Below are positions 25,796-34,869 of a stretch of 64,000 nucleotides of DNA, one piece after another. The notes beneath the pieces are model-generated. The model saw nothing but the letters and a program-made list of their open reading frames with translations, was not told where the DNA came from and did not search any database. Source of the DNA: Kluyvera sp046569695 (GTDB lineage Bacteria > Pseudomonadota > Gammaproteobacteria > Enterobacterales > Enterobacteriaceae); assembly GCF_046569695.1 (NCBI RefSeq), contig NZ_JBKHUI010000001.1, positions 62,001 to 126,000 of the forward strand, given 5' to 3'. A program made the translations under genes and the position numbers. Position 1 is the stretch's first letter, and each line of letters opens with the position of its first letter.

Positions 25796-27073
25796 TTAAA
25801 ACATCGCATACAGCAGCGCCGAAACGGTCAACGCGCCGCTCGCCATCACCATCACTGTGGTAAATCCGCGCATAGTTTTCAGTGCCGGACGGGTGAATAT
25901 CAGCCAGGTTGGGATCACAAACAGGAAGATCGCAATTAACGGCCCGCAGAGGGTTTCAATCATATTAATGACGTCGGGGTTAATATAAACCACTGCCGAT
26001 GTCACAATAAACATCAGCACCGAAGTGATTAACTTAATCCGCTTAATATGGCTGGTACGTTTAACCTTAAACAGGTCGGTCGCCAGGACGTTAAAGGTTT
26101 CGGCCACCGGCATCGAAATGCCTAAAAAGGATTTTGTCATCCCCAGTATCGCAATAAACGGTGCCAGATAGAGCAGCGCGCTCATGCCGCCGTTGCCGCC
26201 GATCACCGACAGCACGTTCAGGTTCTGATCTTTCGCCATTTCAAAGGTTTCGCGCGGCGTGCTTAAAATGCAGCTCAGTACGAAGAAGATAATACTGAAG
26301 AAAATCAGGCCGTAAGCGCGACGGATAACCCGTACCGACTGTTCTTCGCCGCCGTTACCCGGTTCACGATACCAGGAGGCCAGCGCAGGAATCAGCGGAG
26401 CAGAGCAGAGAGAAAAGGCGATAAGCGGCAGCGTCAGCCACAAATCTTTCAGCGAACTGCCAACCGTTGAGGCGTGGGTCTGCTGCCAGGCGTGCGTCAC
26501 GTTGCTGATGTCCCATGCCGGAATCTGCGAGGCAGCGATAACGATAATCGCAATTGCAAACGGCAGAGCCAGCGCACTCATGGTACTGACAACCCGGTCG
26601 CGGCCCTTGCTCAGCACCAGATGGAGGATCAGCAGCACCACCAGCGTCAGCGTAGCACGGTTAATACCGGCAATGTGCAAACGTTCGCTCAGGAAGTGGC
26701 TGAGGGCGTTTACTAGCGACACGGCGTAGACCAGCGTCACCGGATAGTGCGCCACGCAGAAAAACAGTTTCATCGCCTGACGGCCTTTTGGCCCAAAGAA
26801 CGATCCAAACAGCGGCAGCGTCCGATCCTCTCCGTCATCGCCCTGCCGATCGCGCATAAAGACGCGGCAAATCAGCACGTGCGGCACTAACGATAGCGGA
26901 AATCCAAGAAGGAGTAGCAGAATAAAGACGAGCGGGCCGCGAGTACCAATTTCCACCGGTAGGAAAAGCGTGCCTGCACCAACAGTAGCGCCATAAACAC
27001 CCATCATCCAGATGGTATCTTTTTTCGTCCACTGAGGACGAGATATAGCTGTTTCTTTAGTCATAGTACTCAT
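25796..27073 (-). CDS. HAAAP-family amino-acid:proton symporter
   Basis: 425-residue permease with about eleven hydrophobic segments, of the hydroxy/aromatic amino-acid permease family (SdaC, TdcC, YhaO, YhjV group). The first helix region GVYGATVGAGTLFLPVEIG is typical. A hydrophilic loop with EPGNGGEEQSVRVIRRAY lies near residue 245. It is probably a serine/threonine-type importer, but specificity is not readable. ATG 27073 and 27064 are both possible and neither has a strong ribosome-binding site. It is monocistronic. The upstream region 27074-27297 shows nothing recognisable. Confidence 0.87.
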   Translation of the reverse strand: MSTMTKETAISRPQWTKKDTIWMMGVYGATVGAGTLFLPVEIGTRGPLVFILLLLLGFPLSLVPHVLICRVFMRDRQGDDGEDRTLPLFGSFFGPKGRQAMKLFFCVAHYPVTLVYAVSLVNALSHFLSERLHIAGINRATLTLVVLLILHLVLSKGRDRVVSTMSALALPFAIAIIVIAASQIPAWDISNVTHAWQQTHASTVGSSLKDLWLTLPLIAFSLCSAPLIPALASWYREPGNGGEEQSVRVIRRAYGLIFFSIIFFVLSCILSTPRETFEMAKDQNLNVLSVIGGNGGMSALLYLAPFIAILGMTKSFLGISMPVAETFNVLATDLFKVKRTSHIKRIKLITSVLMFIVTSAVVYINPDVINMIETLCGPLIAIFLFVIPTWLIFTRPALKTMRGFTTVMVMASGALTVSALLYAMF

Positions 27074-27297
27074 ATATTTCGAGAATAACGCGAACGTTAA
27101 TGGAGAGTTATTGGGGTAACCTAAGCGGAAAGAATAAACGGGGTAGCATTGATTTATTATTACTTGAGGCGATTCTAATGCCTTCTTTTCGATACTACTG
27201 GCAGCGGGATAAGCCTCGCAACTGTTTTTTGGTATTTTCTGGAAACTACAAGATGGTTAATAACACACATTCACACCATCTTAACTTATTACCATTA

Positions 27298-27332
27298 ATA
27301 TTAAAGGAATCGGCGATCGCTCGCCGATTCCT
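27298..27332 (-). terminator. Intrinsic terminator for digH
   Basis: A 12-bp stem, AGGAATCGGCGA (27305-27316) with its complement at 27321-27332 and a 4-base loop, followed on the minus strand by TTTAAT just after the digH stop. Confidence 0.8.
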
Positions 27333-27340
27333 GATGACGG

Positions 27341-28624
27341 TTAATTACCCCAGCGGCTTTTTAAATAATCAACTGCCTGCTGAGTTTGTGGCTGTTCGAG
27401 GTAGCCTTCGCGGAACAAGATGGTGCCATCGATATTTGCCGCGGACTCATTCATATCAATCTGCTTTTTCAGCTCCGGCACGCCGCCCTGAACCGCCCAG
27501 TCCGGCTCATTCTTCGACGGTTCACCTACCTTATACAGCGCAATGCCGATATAAAGGCGGGTATTGGTTGGTTTCACCACGTCGGCCCACCATTTTGCCA
27601 GCACGTCGTAGCGCGCTGCATCGCGGGCAAACGGCCAGTAAAGCTGCGGGGCAATATAGTCGAGCAGACCCTGCTGCACCCACTGGCGAGTATCGGCATA
27701 AGATTCATCGTAAGCCGCCGCGCCGCGCGTATCGGAACCGGCCGGGTCGTGTGAACGGTTACGCCAGACGCCCGCCGGGCTCACGCCAAACTCGACGTTT
27801 GGATTGAGCTGTTTAATGGTGTGAGAAACCTGGGCAATCAGTTGCTGCGTATTGTTGCGACGCCAGTCGGCTTTCGACGCAAAGCCCTGGCCGTACTGAC
27901 GGTAGGTTGCGTTGTCATTGAGCGCTGAAGCGGGGGTTTCGGTGTAGAAATAGTCGTCAAACTGCACGCCGTCAACCGGATAGCGGGAGACCACTTCAGC
28001 CACGATGCTCGTTATCCAGTCGCGAACTTCCGGGATGCCCGGATCGAGCACGAAGCGGTCGCTCGCGGTACGGATCCAGTCACGATGCAGAACGTAAACG
28101 CTCGGTGGCATCATCGACAGCGTATTATTCAATGCCGTCACGGTGGACGGTTTTATGTTGGTGGAAACGCGATATGGGTTAAACCACGCGTGTACCTTCA
28201 TGCCGCGCTTGTGCGCTTCATCCAGCATAAACTGTAGCGGGTCGTAGCCTGGATACTGGCCGATAGTGCCGGTCAGGGTTTCAGACCACGGCAAAATATT
28301 GGACTGCCAGAGTGCCGTACCATCAGGCTTAACCTGGAAGAAGACAGTATTAATGCCAAGGCTTTTCAGCTTATCGAGCTTCTCGCGCAGCGCGGCCTGC
28401 TGCTGAATAACGCGCTGCATGCTGCTGCTGGCATTGATGGAGCTAATCGGCGGCCAGTCGAGACGAGATACCGTAGTGAGCCAGACGCCGCGCATCGGTT
28501 CATTACTCTGCTGGGTTTTGCCACTATTGACGCTAGAGGGCGACTTAACGGGAGTCTTTGAGTCACAGCTGACCAGAAATAACGCAGCGGCAATCAGCGC
28601 TGCGGCTTTTTTTGTTTTCGACAT
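27341..28624 (-). CDS. digH: Outer-membrane lipoprotein glycosyl hydrolase DigH (YddW)
   Basis: 427-residue lipoprotein closely matching E. coli DigH/YddW, a divisome-localised hydrolase that cuts denuded peptidoglycan glycan strands. The signal MSKTKKAAALIAAALFLVSC has a lipobox Cys at residue 20. The GHL10-type (DUF187) TIM barrel follows, with MRGVWLTTVSRLDWPP, the acidic VDGVQFDDYFYTE, and YIAPQLYWPF. The start at 28624 gives an ideal lipoprotein signal; longer in-frame starts (28654, 28690) add unlike residues and none has a strong ribosome-binding site. Confidence 0.92.
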   Translation of the reverse strand: MSKTKKAAALIAAALFLVSCDSKTPVKSPSSVNSGKTQQSNEPMRGVWLTTVSRLDWPPISSINASSSMQRVIQQQAALREKLDKLKSLGINTVFFQVKPDGTALWQSNILPWSETLTGTIGQYPGYDPLQFMLDEAHKRGMKVHAWFNPYRVSTNIKPSTVTALNNTLSMMPPSVYVLHRDWIRTASDRFVLDPGIPEVRDWITSIVAEVVSRYPVDGVQFDDYFYTETPASALNDNATYRQYGQGFASKADWRRNNTQQLIAQVSHTIKQLNPNVEFGVSPAGVWRNRSHDPAGSDTRGAAAYDESYADTRQWVQQGLLDYIAPQLYWPFARDAARYDVLAKWWADVVKPTNTRLYIGIALYKVGEPSKNEPDWAVQGGVPELKKQIDMNESAANIDGTILFREGYLEQPQTQQAVDYLKSRWGN

Positions 28625-28837
28625 GCGAAATAAACGAAAAGAACTGAGAATCATAGGTGCCGTTATTCGGGTTAAATCAAGTGAGAACATTCTCGTACTA
28701 TTTAAGACGAAGTCAATCAATTAGCTGTGCTGATATCACACGAAATGATAACGATCATCCCGATATGCCATTTGCCTTATTTCTACGGATTTCTTATCGT
28801 TGATGGATATTCATCCAGAAAAAAGTAAGGAAGCCCT

Positions 28838-29827
28838 ATGTCTGAACATTCACATCTTGCCTGGACCTGGCAAGGCAGCGCCGAACCGGACGCGCTCGAG
28901 CTGAAACGTATCGCCATTCCGTCATTGGCCGCCGGTGAAGCGCTGGTTCGAAATGCGGTTATCGGACTGAACCCGGTTGACTGGAAAGTGCTGGGGCCGG
29001 GGTTAATTGATTGGGAGAATGACCATGTCCCAGGCGTTGATGGCGCGGGCACGGTGGTTGCGCTGGGGGAAGGGGTTGATAGCCGTTGGCTCGGCCAGCG
29101 TGTGGCGTATCATCAGAGCCTGGCAAAACCCGGCAGCTATGCGGAACACACGCCGGTTGCCGCCCGCGCCCTGATGCGCGTTCCGGATGAGGTGAGCTTT
29201 GACACCGCGGCGAGTATCCCATGCCCGGCACTCACCGCCTGGTTAGCTATCGAAAAGCTGCCCGTCATCCCTAATGCGCCGCTGCTGATTAGCGGTGCCG
29301 GCGGCGCGGTGGGTCATTACCTTGTTCAGTTTGCGGCGGCGAGAGGATTTGCGGTGACCGCGATGTGCAACCAACGCCACTGGCCGCGTTTGCAGGCAAT
29401 GGGCGCACAGCGCTGTATTGCCGGGCCATTAGCTGCAGGGCAATCCTGGCCAGAAGCGGATGCCGCTTCGTTCTATGCGGTGATTGACAGCGTGAATGAA
29501 GATCACGCCGCTCGCCTGACGCCAGCGCTGAAGGCTAACGGCCATATTATTGCGATTCAGGGGCGGCTAAGCGAATGGCCCTGTGCGCCGTTCGGCAGAA
29601 CCCTGTCCATGCATGAAGTGGCGCTTGGAGCGCTGCACTGGTATGGCGATGATGAGGCATGGTATCAGCTCACCGCTGCCGGCGAGAAGATAATGGCCGA
29701 TCTCGCCGCTGGTCGTCTGGTGGCGGAAGAGACGGTGGCTACCGGGTTCGATAAGCTGCCGGAGCTACTGGACCAGCTCCGTCACCGTCAGTTCAGCGGC
29801 AAACCGCTGGTGCGAGTTAATCCTTAG
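28838..29827 (+). CDS. Zinc-free MDR-family quinone oxidoreductase-like protein
   Basis: 329-residue medium-chain dehydrogenase/reductase of the quinone-oxidoreductase type. The N-terminal GroES-like domain has GLNPVDWKVL and VPGVDGAGTVVALGEGVDS. The Rossmann part has LLISGAGGAVGHYLVQFA near residue 150. The catalytic-zinc Cys/His set of alcohol dehydrogenases is not seen. It probably reduces quinones or enals with NADPH; substrate unknown. AAGGAAGCCCT precedes the ATG. Its end overlaps the convergent VF530 gene by 11 bp. Confidence 0.85.
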   Translation: MSEHSHLAWTWQGSAEPDALELKRIAIPSLAAGEALVRNAVIGLNPVDWKVLGPGLIDWENDHVPGVDGAGTVVALGEGVDSRWLGQRVAYHQSLAKPGSYAEHTPVAARALMRVPDEVSFDTAASIPCPALTAWLAIEKLPVIPNAPLLISGAGGAVGHYLVQFAAARGFAVTAMCNQRHWPRLQAMGAQRCIAGPLAAGQSWPEADAASFYAVIDSVNEDHAARLTPALKANGHIIAIQGRLSEWPCAPFGRTLSMHEVALGALHWYGDDEAWYQLTAAGEKIMADLAAGRLVAEETVATGFDKLPELLDQLRHRQFSGKPLVRVNP

Positions 29828-30101
29828 AACGACCGGTTCCCCACGGATTGAACGCCGGTTCTTCCGGCGCGATATCCACATCACCCGACAGTGAGTCGAG
29901 GTAGAGGGCTTCTACTTCTGCGCGTGCCCACGGCGTACGGCGCAGAAACTTGAGGCTCGATTTTACGCTCGGCTCATTCTTAAAACAGTTGATGTTAATC
30001 AGCTTGCTCAATTGCTCCCACCCAAAACGCGCCACCAGCGCATTGACCTGCATCTCCAGAGTGACGCCGTGCAAAGGATCTTTTGAAATATGTGCTGTCA
30101 T
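29817..30101 (-). CDS. VF530/DUF2132-family protein
   Basis: 94-residue protein of the VF530 (DUF2132) family, small helical proteins thought to bind DNA. The family core is DPLHGVTLEMQVNALV and INCFKNEPSVKSSLKFLRRT, with a basic segment likely to contact nucleic acid. The start at 30101 begins exactly at the family N-terminus; the frame open to 30206 adds unrelated residues. Downstream 30102-30302 holds no further gene. Confidence 0.85.
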   Translation of the reverse strand: MTAHISKDPLHGVTLEMQVNALVARFGWEQLSKLININCFKNEPSVKSSLKFLRRTPWARAEVEALYLDSLSGDVDIAPEEPAFNPWGTGRSKD

Positions 30102-30302
30102 GCGGGGTCCGTTAAACAATGAGTGAAAAAGAGTGAGCGGGGGAAGGTTACAAGAAAGCGGAACCTCCGGCAATGGCTCGCGTTTAGCCGTTGAAATGTC
30201 GCTCACTTTTCAGGCGGCTGTACGCAAATTCTGACGCATAACGATACTGCTAAATTACCAGAATTCACGTAGCGCACGATAAAACAACGAAATGATTTAA
30301 AA

Positions 30303-31703
30303 TCAAATAGTTAAATTTTTATTGGGAAACCACAGCCCGAAACTGGTGATATGGTCTTCGCTTTCTACCCAGCATCGCCCTTGATGCAGCTGCATTATCG
30401 AACGCACGATAGAGAGACCCAGCCCGCTAGAGTGAGCCGAATCGTGGCGCGCCGGATCGGCTCGGTAAAAACGATCGAACAATTTATTCTGGTGATCGCG
30501 TGAGATGGTATCCCCCCGGTTTATCACCCGGATAGCCATGCCGTCTGCTTCGGCCGTGACCGCTATCGTAATCACGCTTTGCGGCTCGGCGTAACGCACC
30601 GCGTTAGACAGCAGGTTTGCCAGCGCGCGGCGCAGCAACTGGGTATCGGCATACACCGTTCCGCTGGCCTGGGCGTGGAAGGATACGCCACGATCGGCGG
30701 CCAGATCCTCAAAATAGTCACTCAGGCGCTGAATCTCTTCGCCGACGTTTATCTTGTGGCGCTGAATGGCCCGGTCAGGCTGCTCCGCCTGGGCGAGGAA
30801 CAGCATATTGTCGATCATCCGCGACATGCGCTGTAGTTCTTCGAAGTTTGACCCCAACAGTTGCTGGTAGTAGTGATTGTCCCGAGCTGCGCTGAGGCCT
30901 ACTTCAGTCTGGCCGAGGAGGGTGTTAATCGGTGTGCGCAGGTCGTGGGCCATATCTGCGCTGACCTGTTTAAGCTGCTGGAATCCACGTTCTAGCCTTT
31001 CGAGCATCGCATTCACCGAATCAATCAGGGTATCCAGTTCGGTCGGTACATCGTGTTTATCGAGCCGGGAAGAGAGCGTTTGCGTGCCGATTTTTGCAGT
31101 GCGTTCGGCCAGTTGACGTAACGGCGACATCCCTCGTCGTGCAAAAATAACCGCGAGTATGACGGAAATAGCCGCCATCATGGCGGTAAAAAGCATGATG
31201 TTGTTACGGTACACCTCAAGAATATGGGTGCGTTCGCTTAGCACTCTGGCAGAGAGAATTTCCAGCGGCGGCTGGCCGTTGGCCGACGGACTGATTGCCG
31301 CCATATAGACCATCGGCGTGCCGTCCACGCTGTTGGCATGATGCACGGCCGCGGGCGTAAGCAGTTGGTTGGCTGCAACGGGAGTAACGGCTGGAATATC
31401 GCGCCGCATCGGATTGACTTCCAGCAGCGTCGGCCCGCCAACGTAGCGGATAATCAACAGCGACTCGGTGTTGCCCAGCATATTGGCAAACAGATGGGGC
31501 TTTTCGTGGATCAAATCACGGGCATCAAGATCCCGCAGCAGCGTACTGATCTGGTCGACGCGAGAGACCAGCGCCGCATCGTCACGTAACGATAATTGCT
31601 GGCGCAGCGCATAGTAGAGGGCGCTGCCCATAACGGTTAAGGCCACAAAGGAGAACACCGCCAGTAGAACGGCTAACCGAAAGGTCAGGGACCTGCGCTT
31701 CAT
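30303..31703 (-). CDS. CusS-like sensor histidine kinase
   Basis: 466-residue inner-membrane histidine kinase. The first membrane segment is near residues 10-31, a periplasmic domain follows, and the second segment is near 168-188. A HAMP region precedes the H-box ADMAHDLRTPINTLLGQ (phospho-His near 250). The N-box is RRALANLLSNAVRYA, and GLGLSIVRSIM marks the ATP lid. It follows the heavy-metal sensor kinase layout (CusS/PcoS), but the periplasmic domain does not show an obvious metal motif, so the signal is uncertain. Its start overlaps the end of the response-regulator gene by 4 bp. Confidence 0.88.
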   Translation of the reverse strand: MKRRSLTFRLAVLLAVFSFVALTVMGSALYYALRQQLSLRDDAALVSRVDQISTLLRDLDARDLIHEKPHLFANMLGNTESLLIIRYVGGPTLLEVNPMRRDIPAVTPVAANQLLTPAAVHHANSVDGTPMVYMAAISPSANGQPPLEILSARVLSERTHILEVYRNNIMLFTAMMAAISVILAVIFARRGMSPLRQLAERTAKIGTQTLSSRLDKHDVPTELDTLIDSVNAMLERLERGFQQLKQVSADMAHDLRTPINTLLGQTEVGLSAARDNHYYQQLLGSNFEELQRMSRMIDNMLFLAQAEQPDRAIQRHKINVGEEIQRLSDYFEDLAADRGVSFHAQASGTVYADTQLLRRALANLLSNAVRYAEPQSVITIAVTAEADGMAIRVINRGDTISRDHQNKLFDRFYRADPARHDSAHSSGLGLSIVRSIMQLHQGRCWVESEDHITSFGLWFPNKNLTI

Positions 31704-32377
31704 GACGCTTTCTCGCAGCGATAACCTACGCCATGCACCGTATGAATTAGCCGTTCGCTAAAGGGGTCGTCCACTTTTTGCCGCAGTCGGCGTACCGCCA
31801 CATCAACCACGTTAGTATCACTGTCAAAGTTCATATCCCAGACGCGGGAGGCGAGAAACGTTCGTGAAAGTACCTGGCCGGGATGCTGCAGGAAGCAAAC
31901 CAGCAGCTTGAACTCTTTGTTGGTGAGCGTGATAAGTTTGCCATCTCGTTCGCAGCGAAACTTTTCGATATCCACTACCAGATCCGCCAGTGAGAGACGC
32001 GTCTCTGGCTCCGGCTGACGCTGGCCGCGGCGTAAAATTATACGAATACGCGCCAGCAGTTCGGCAAATGAAAATGGCTTCACCAGATATTCATCGGCGC
32101 CCAGACCTAGCCCGCGCAGGCGATCCTCCAGAGCCCCGCGTGCGCTCAGAAATAGCACCGGAATCTGGCTATGAGCACGTAAGCGTTCCATGACCGTCCA
32201 GCCGTTCATTTCCGGCAACATCACATCCAGCAATATCAGGTCATAGCGTTCTTCCCGCGCCAGATGCAGCCCGTCGATACCGTTGGCGGCCCAGTCCACG
32301 GTATAACCCGCTTCATTTAGCCCGTTCACCAGATAGGCGGCGGTTTTCGCTTCGTCTTCAATAATGAGGATTTTCAC
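31700..32377 (-). CDS. OmpR-family response regulator (CusR/HprR-like)
   Basis: 225-residue response regulator. The receiver domain has the phospho-Asp in LILLDVMLPEMNG near residue 51 and the conserved Lys in YLVKPFSF. The C-terminal winged helix has LTNKEFKLLVCFLQHPGQVL and NFDSDTNVVDVAVRRLR, a stretch typical of the CusR/HprR group. It is the first gene of the pair with the kinase. It may bind the AATGACA repeats at 33289-33306 in front of the adjacent exported hydrolase gene. Confidence 0.92.
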   Translation of the reverse strand: MKILIIEDEAKTAAYLVNGLNEAGYTVDWAANGIDGLHLAREERYDLILLDVMLPEMNGWTVMERLRAHSQIPVLFLSARGALEDRLRGLGLGADEYLVKPFSFAELLARIRIILRRGQRQPEPETRLSLADLVVDIEKFRCERDGKLITLTNKEFKLLVCFLQHPGQVLSRTFLASRVWDMNFDSDTNVVDVAVRRLRQKVDDPFSERLIHTVHGVGYRCEKAS

Positions 32378-32398
32378 CCAGCGGGTCCTGTAAAAAGG

Positions 32399-32423
32399 AG
32401 AGAAAAGGGCGCGGAAAGCGCCC
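32399..32423 (-). terminator. Intrinsic terminator after the hydrolase gene
   Basis: GGGCGC (32407-32412) pairs with GCGCCC (32418-32423) around a 5-base loop; on the minus strand TTTTCT follows. It separates the hydrolase gene from the response-regulator gene, which starts 22 bp further on. Confidence 0.75.
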
Positions 32424-32443
32424 CCAATTTTGTCAGTATAACC

Positions 32444-33214
32444 TTAGTATCCCGGCACGTGGGCCGCTTTCATAATCAGGTTCGCCACCGCTTCAGGCTG
32501 CGAGAGCAGCGAGACGTGGCTGGATTTCAGCTCGATGGTCTGTGCGTGCATCCGTTTCGCCATAAAGCGCTCCAGATCGGGGTTAATCGTGCGATCATCC
32601 GTGGATACCGCGTACCAGGTTGGTTTGTGCTGCCAGGCGGCAACCGTGGTTTTTGCCTGGGTAATCGCTTTACCGATAGGTTGCTGTACGGCGAAATAGG
32701 CTTTGGCTTCGCTTTCTGGCAAGTCGCCCGCAAAATCATGAATAAACGCCGATTCACTCAATGCGCCATAGCCATCATCACTCCATTTCAGGCCAGCAGA
32801 CGCCGGTGCCGCAGGGTAACGTTTCGTCAATGCCGGATAATCTTCACCCGCCTCCGGAGCTCTGGCGGCAATATAGACCAGTCCTTTCACTTGTGGCTCA
32901 TCGCCCGCCTGGCTTATCACCATTCCGCCGTACGAGTGCGCCACCAGAATCACCGGGCCATTTTGCTGCGCCAGCGCGCGTTTAACCGCCGCCACGTCAT
33001 TCTCCAGAGAGGTTGTTGGGTTCTGCACCGCCGTGACGTGCAGGCCTTTCGCCTGCAGCAGCGGGATCACTTTGCTCCAGCTGGAGCCGTCGGCAAACAG
33101 GCCGTGCACCAGCACGATATTTTTAACTGTCTGTGGCGTATCCGCCAGCGCGGCGAGCGGGCTTAATGCGCCGAGCATCAGGGAACTCAGAACGGCAATA
33201 TGGCGTAATTTCAT
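32444..33214 (-). CDS. Exported alpha/beta hydrolase
   Basis: 256-residue alpha/beta-hydrolase with an N-terminal signal peptide (hydrophobic core around residues 8-22, likely cleavage after ALA), hence periplasmic or secreted. The oxyanion-hole region is VLVHGLFADGSSWSKV. The nucleophile is in LVAHSYGGMV near residue 95, the acid in STDDRTINP, and the His in KSSHVSLLSQPEA, so the catalytic triad is complete. Esterase or peptidase substrate unknown. It lies upstream of the CusRS-like pair, separated by a terminator. Confidence 0.85.
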   Translation of the reverse strand: MKLRHIAVLSSLMLGALSPLAALADTPQTVKNIVLVHGLFADGSSWSKVIPLLQAKGLHVTAVQNPTTSLENDVAAVKRALAQQNGPVILVAHSYGGMVISQAGDEPQVKGLVYIAARAPEAGEDYPALTKRYPAAPASAGLKWSDDGYGALSESAFIHDFAGDLPESEAKAYFAVQQPIGKAITQAKTTVAAWQHKPTWYAVSTDDRTINPDLERFMAKRMHAQTIELKSSHVSLLSQPEAVANLIMKAAHVPGY

Positions 33215-33288
33215 GGTCTATCCTCAGATTCAGCAATAGGGGTCATGGCTACTGTAGTGGCCGGGGAGCCACAAAGTGCTGACGCTGA

Positions 33289-33306
33289 AATGACAAAAAA
33301 ATGACA
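33289..33306 (+). promoter_or_regulatory. Direct-repeat response-regulator box candidate
   Basis: AATGACA occurs at 33289-33295 and again at 33300-33306, exactly 11 bp apart as OmpR-family dimers prefer. It lies between the divergent hydrolase and lipoprotein genes. CusR-type boxes contain a TGACA core. The rest of 33215-33399 shows no gene. Confidence 0.45.
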
Positions 33307-33399
33307 GCAGAAAACCGTATCTATAAGAATCAGGGAGGTGGCAAGCTACTGATGATGTGGTAAACAGGGAGATAAAAATAATCAACCGGGAAGGTTAAC

Positions 33400-33972
33400 A
33401 TGCTGAAATACCTCTCACTGCTGGCCGTGCTGCTACTGGCTGGATGCGCCAACACGCCAAACTTGCCGCCAACGGATACCATTGTGGCGATAAAACCGGA
33501 TGATTCAGGCATCATCGCCAGTTCAGAAAAATACAGCTATCGTTTCGGGCGTGCGGGGATGCCTCAGGAGTATCAGCGCTATAAAACATTCTACGATCGC
33601 TTTCATCAACAGGCGTCAGGCGTACGAGTTAACTTTGTGGCCGAGAACCACGAACTAACGGCGGAGTACCTGGTGGTGATTGACAAGCGCAAAGTGGATG
33701 CCGGGCAACAAACCGTGCTGGTTAATCAGTATAAGGCGAAGCCGATTGATAACGACCATCTCGGGGTGATGTTTAAAGCCAGCGGTTTCTGGGTTTTATC
33801 TGATTCTTCTGATGACCTGGGCGCGCCATACCGACTGGAGCAACCTATTGTGGTCTCCATCAGTGATAAGACCCAATCGATTACCACGCTGGGCACCATC
33901 GCGATGATCCCCTTAATCCCGTTGTTCCCGCTGTATATGATGTACGGATGTGCGACCGGGCCTTGCATCTAG
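33400..33972 (+). CDS. Lipoprotein of unknown function
   Basis: 190-residue protein with a clear lipoprotein signal (MLKYLSLLAVLLLAGC, lipid-modified Cys at residue 16). The mature part is about 140 polar residues followed by a hydrophobic stretch (LGTIAMIPLIPLFPLYMMYG) near the C-terminus and a closing CATGPC. The late hydrophobic segment is unusual for a lipoprotein. I do not recognise the family. AAGG lies 10 bases before the ATG. It may share a promoter region with the hydrolase gene. Confidence 0.8.
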   Translation: MLKYLSLLAVLLLAGCANTPNLPPTDTIVAIKPDDSGIIASSEKYSYRFGRAGMPQEYQRYKTFYDRFHQQASGVRVNFVAENHELTAEYLVVIDKRKVDAGQQTVLVNQYKAKPIDNDHLGVMFKASGFWVLSDSSDDLGAPYRLEQPIVVSISDKTQSITTLGTIAMIPLIPLFPLYMMYGCATGPCI

Positions 33973-33979
33973 TCGCGAA

Positions 33980-34000
33980 TGCCCGCTGAACAAGCGGGCA
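33980..34000 (+). terminator. Hairpin after the lipoprotein gene
   Basis: TGCCCGC (33980-33986) and GCGGGCA (33994-34000) flank TGAACAA. The T tract is poor. It lies between convergent genes. Confidence 0.5.
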
Positions 34001-34056
34001 TTGAAAGTCCAGTTTGCCAATACCCGCTTGACGGCATCACGCCTTTTCAGCGCCTA

Positions 34057-34812
34057 TCAGCCGCGGCCAACGAACGGCATGGTCGTGGCCATCACGGTGA
34101 TAAACTGCACGTTGGTGTCTAGCGGGACGCCTGCCATATAAACCACGCTGTTAGCGACCTGCGAGACATCCATCATGGCTTCAACGGCCACTTCGCCATT
34201 TGCCTGTTTAACGCCCTTCGACATACGCTGCGACAGTTCGGTATGCGCATTGCCAATGTCAATCTGACCGCAGGCTATGCCATATTTCCGCCCATCGAGG
34301 GAGATGCTTTTCGTCAGGCCGGTCACGCCGTGCTTGGTTGCGGTGTAGGCCGCCGAGTCAGGGCGAGGTGCGTGGGCAGAGATGGAACCGTTGTTGATAA
34401 TTCTGCCGCCCTGAGGGCGCTGTTCTTTCATCATGCGGAAAGCGCCCTGCGCGCAGAGGAACATCCCCGTCAGATTAACGTCCACGACTGCAGCCCACTT
34501 CTCATAGCTCAGCTCCTCGAAAGGAATTCCGGGGAAGTTGGTGCCCGCGTTGTTGAACAGCAGGTCAAGATGGCCGCATTTTTCCTGGATCCGGGCGTAC
34601 AGAGAGGCCACAGACTCCGGGCTCGTGACGTCGGTCGGTACGACCATTGACTGCTCGCTGCCGTCAAATTCCGCCACGGTTTGCAGCAAGGGCTCCAGGC
34701 GGCGCCCAGCGAGGACCACAAAATAACCGGCATTCGACAGCGCGATGGCCGTCGCTCTGCCAATCCCGCTGCCTGCGCCGGTGACCAGGGCGATTTTACT
34801 TGAAGTGAACAT
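34057..34812 (-). CDS. Short-chain dehydrogenase/reductase
   Basis: 251-residue classical SDR. The cofactor motif TGAGSGIG is at residues 11-18, NNAG near 88, the catalytic Ser in NNGSISAHAPRPD, and the Tyr/Lys pair in YTATKHG near 155. It is probably a sugar-acid or polyol oxidoreductase. GAAGGACGTAGCC precedes the ATG. It is the last gene of the leftward operon MFS-VOC-hydroxyacid dehydrogenase-SDR. Confidence 0.87.
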   Translation of the reverse strand: MFTSSKIALVTGAGSGIGRATAIALSNAGYFVVLAGRRLEPLLQTVAEFDGSEQSMVVPTDVTSPESVASLYARIQEKCGHLDLLFNNAGTNFPGIPFEELSYEKWAAVVDVNLTGMFLCAQGAFRMMKEQRPQGGRIINNGSISAHAPRPDSAAYTATKHGVTGLTKSISLDGRKYGIACGQIDIGNAHTELSQRMSKGVKQANGEVAVEAMMDVSQVANSVVYMAGVPLDTNVQFITVMATTMPFVGRG

Positions 34813-34869
34813 GGCTACGTCCTTCTGCTTAATTAACGTTATTGGAATAGCTGGCTAAAGTGTTGCCTT

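Noticed and set aside
27100..27807. 235-codon plus-strand frame over the digH region
   Set aside because: Most of it is antisense to digH and its composition (Pro/Arg-rich) is typical of a shadow frame.
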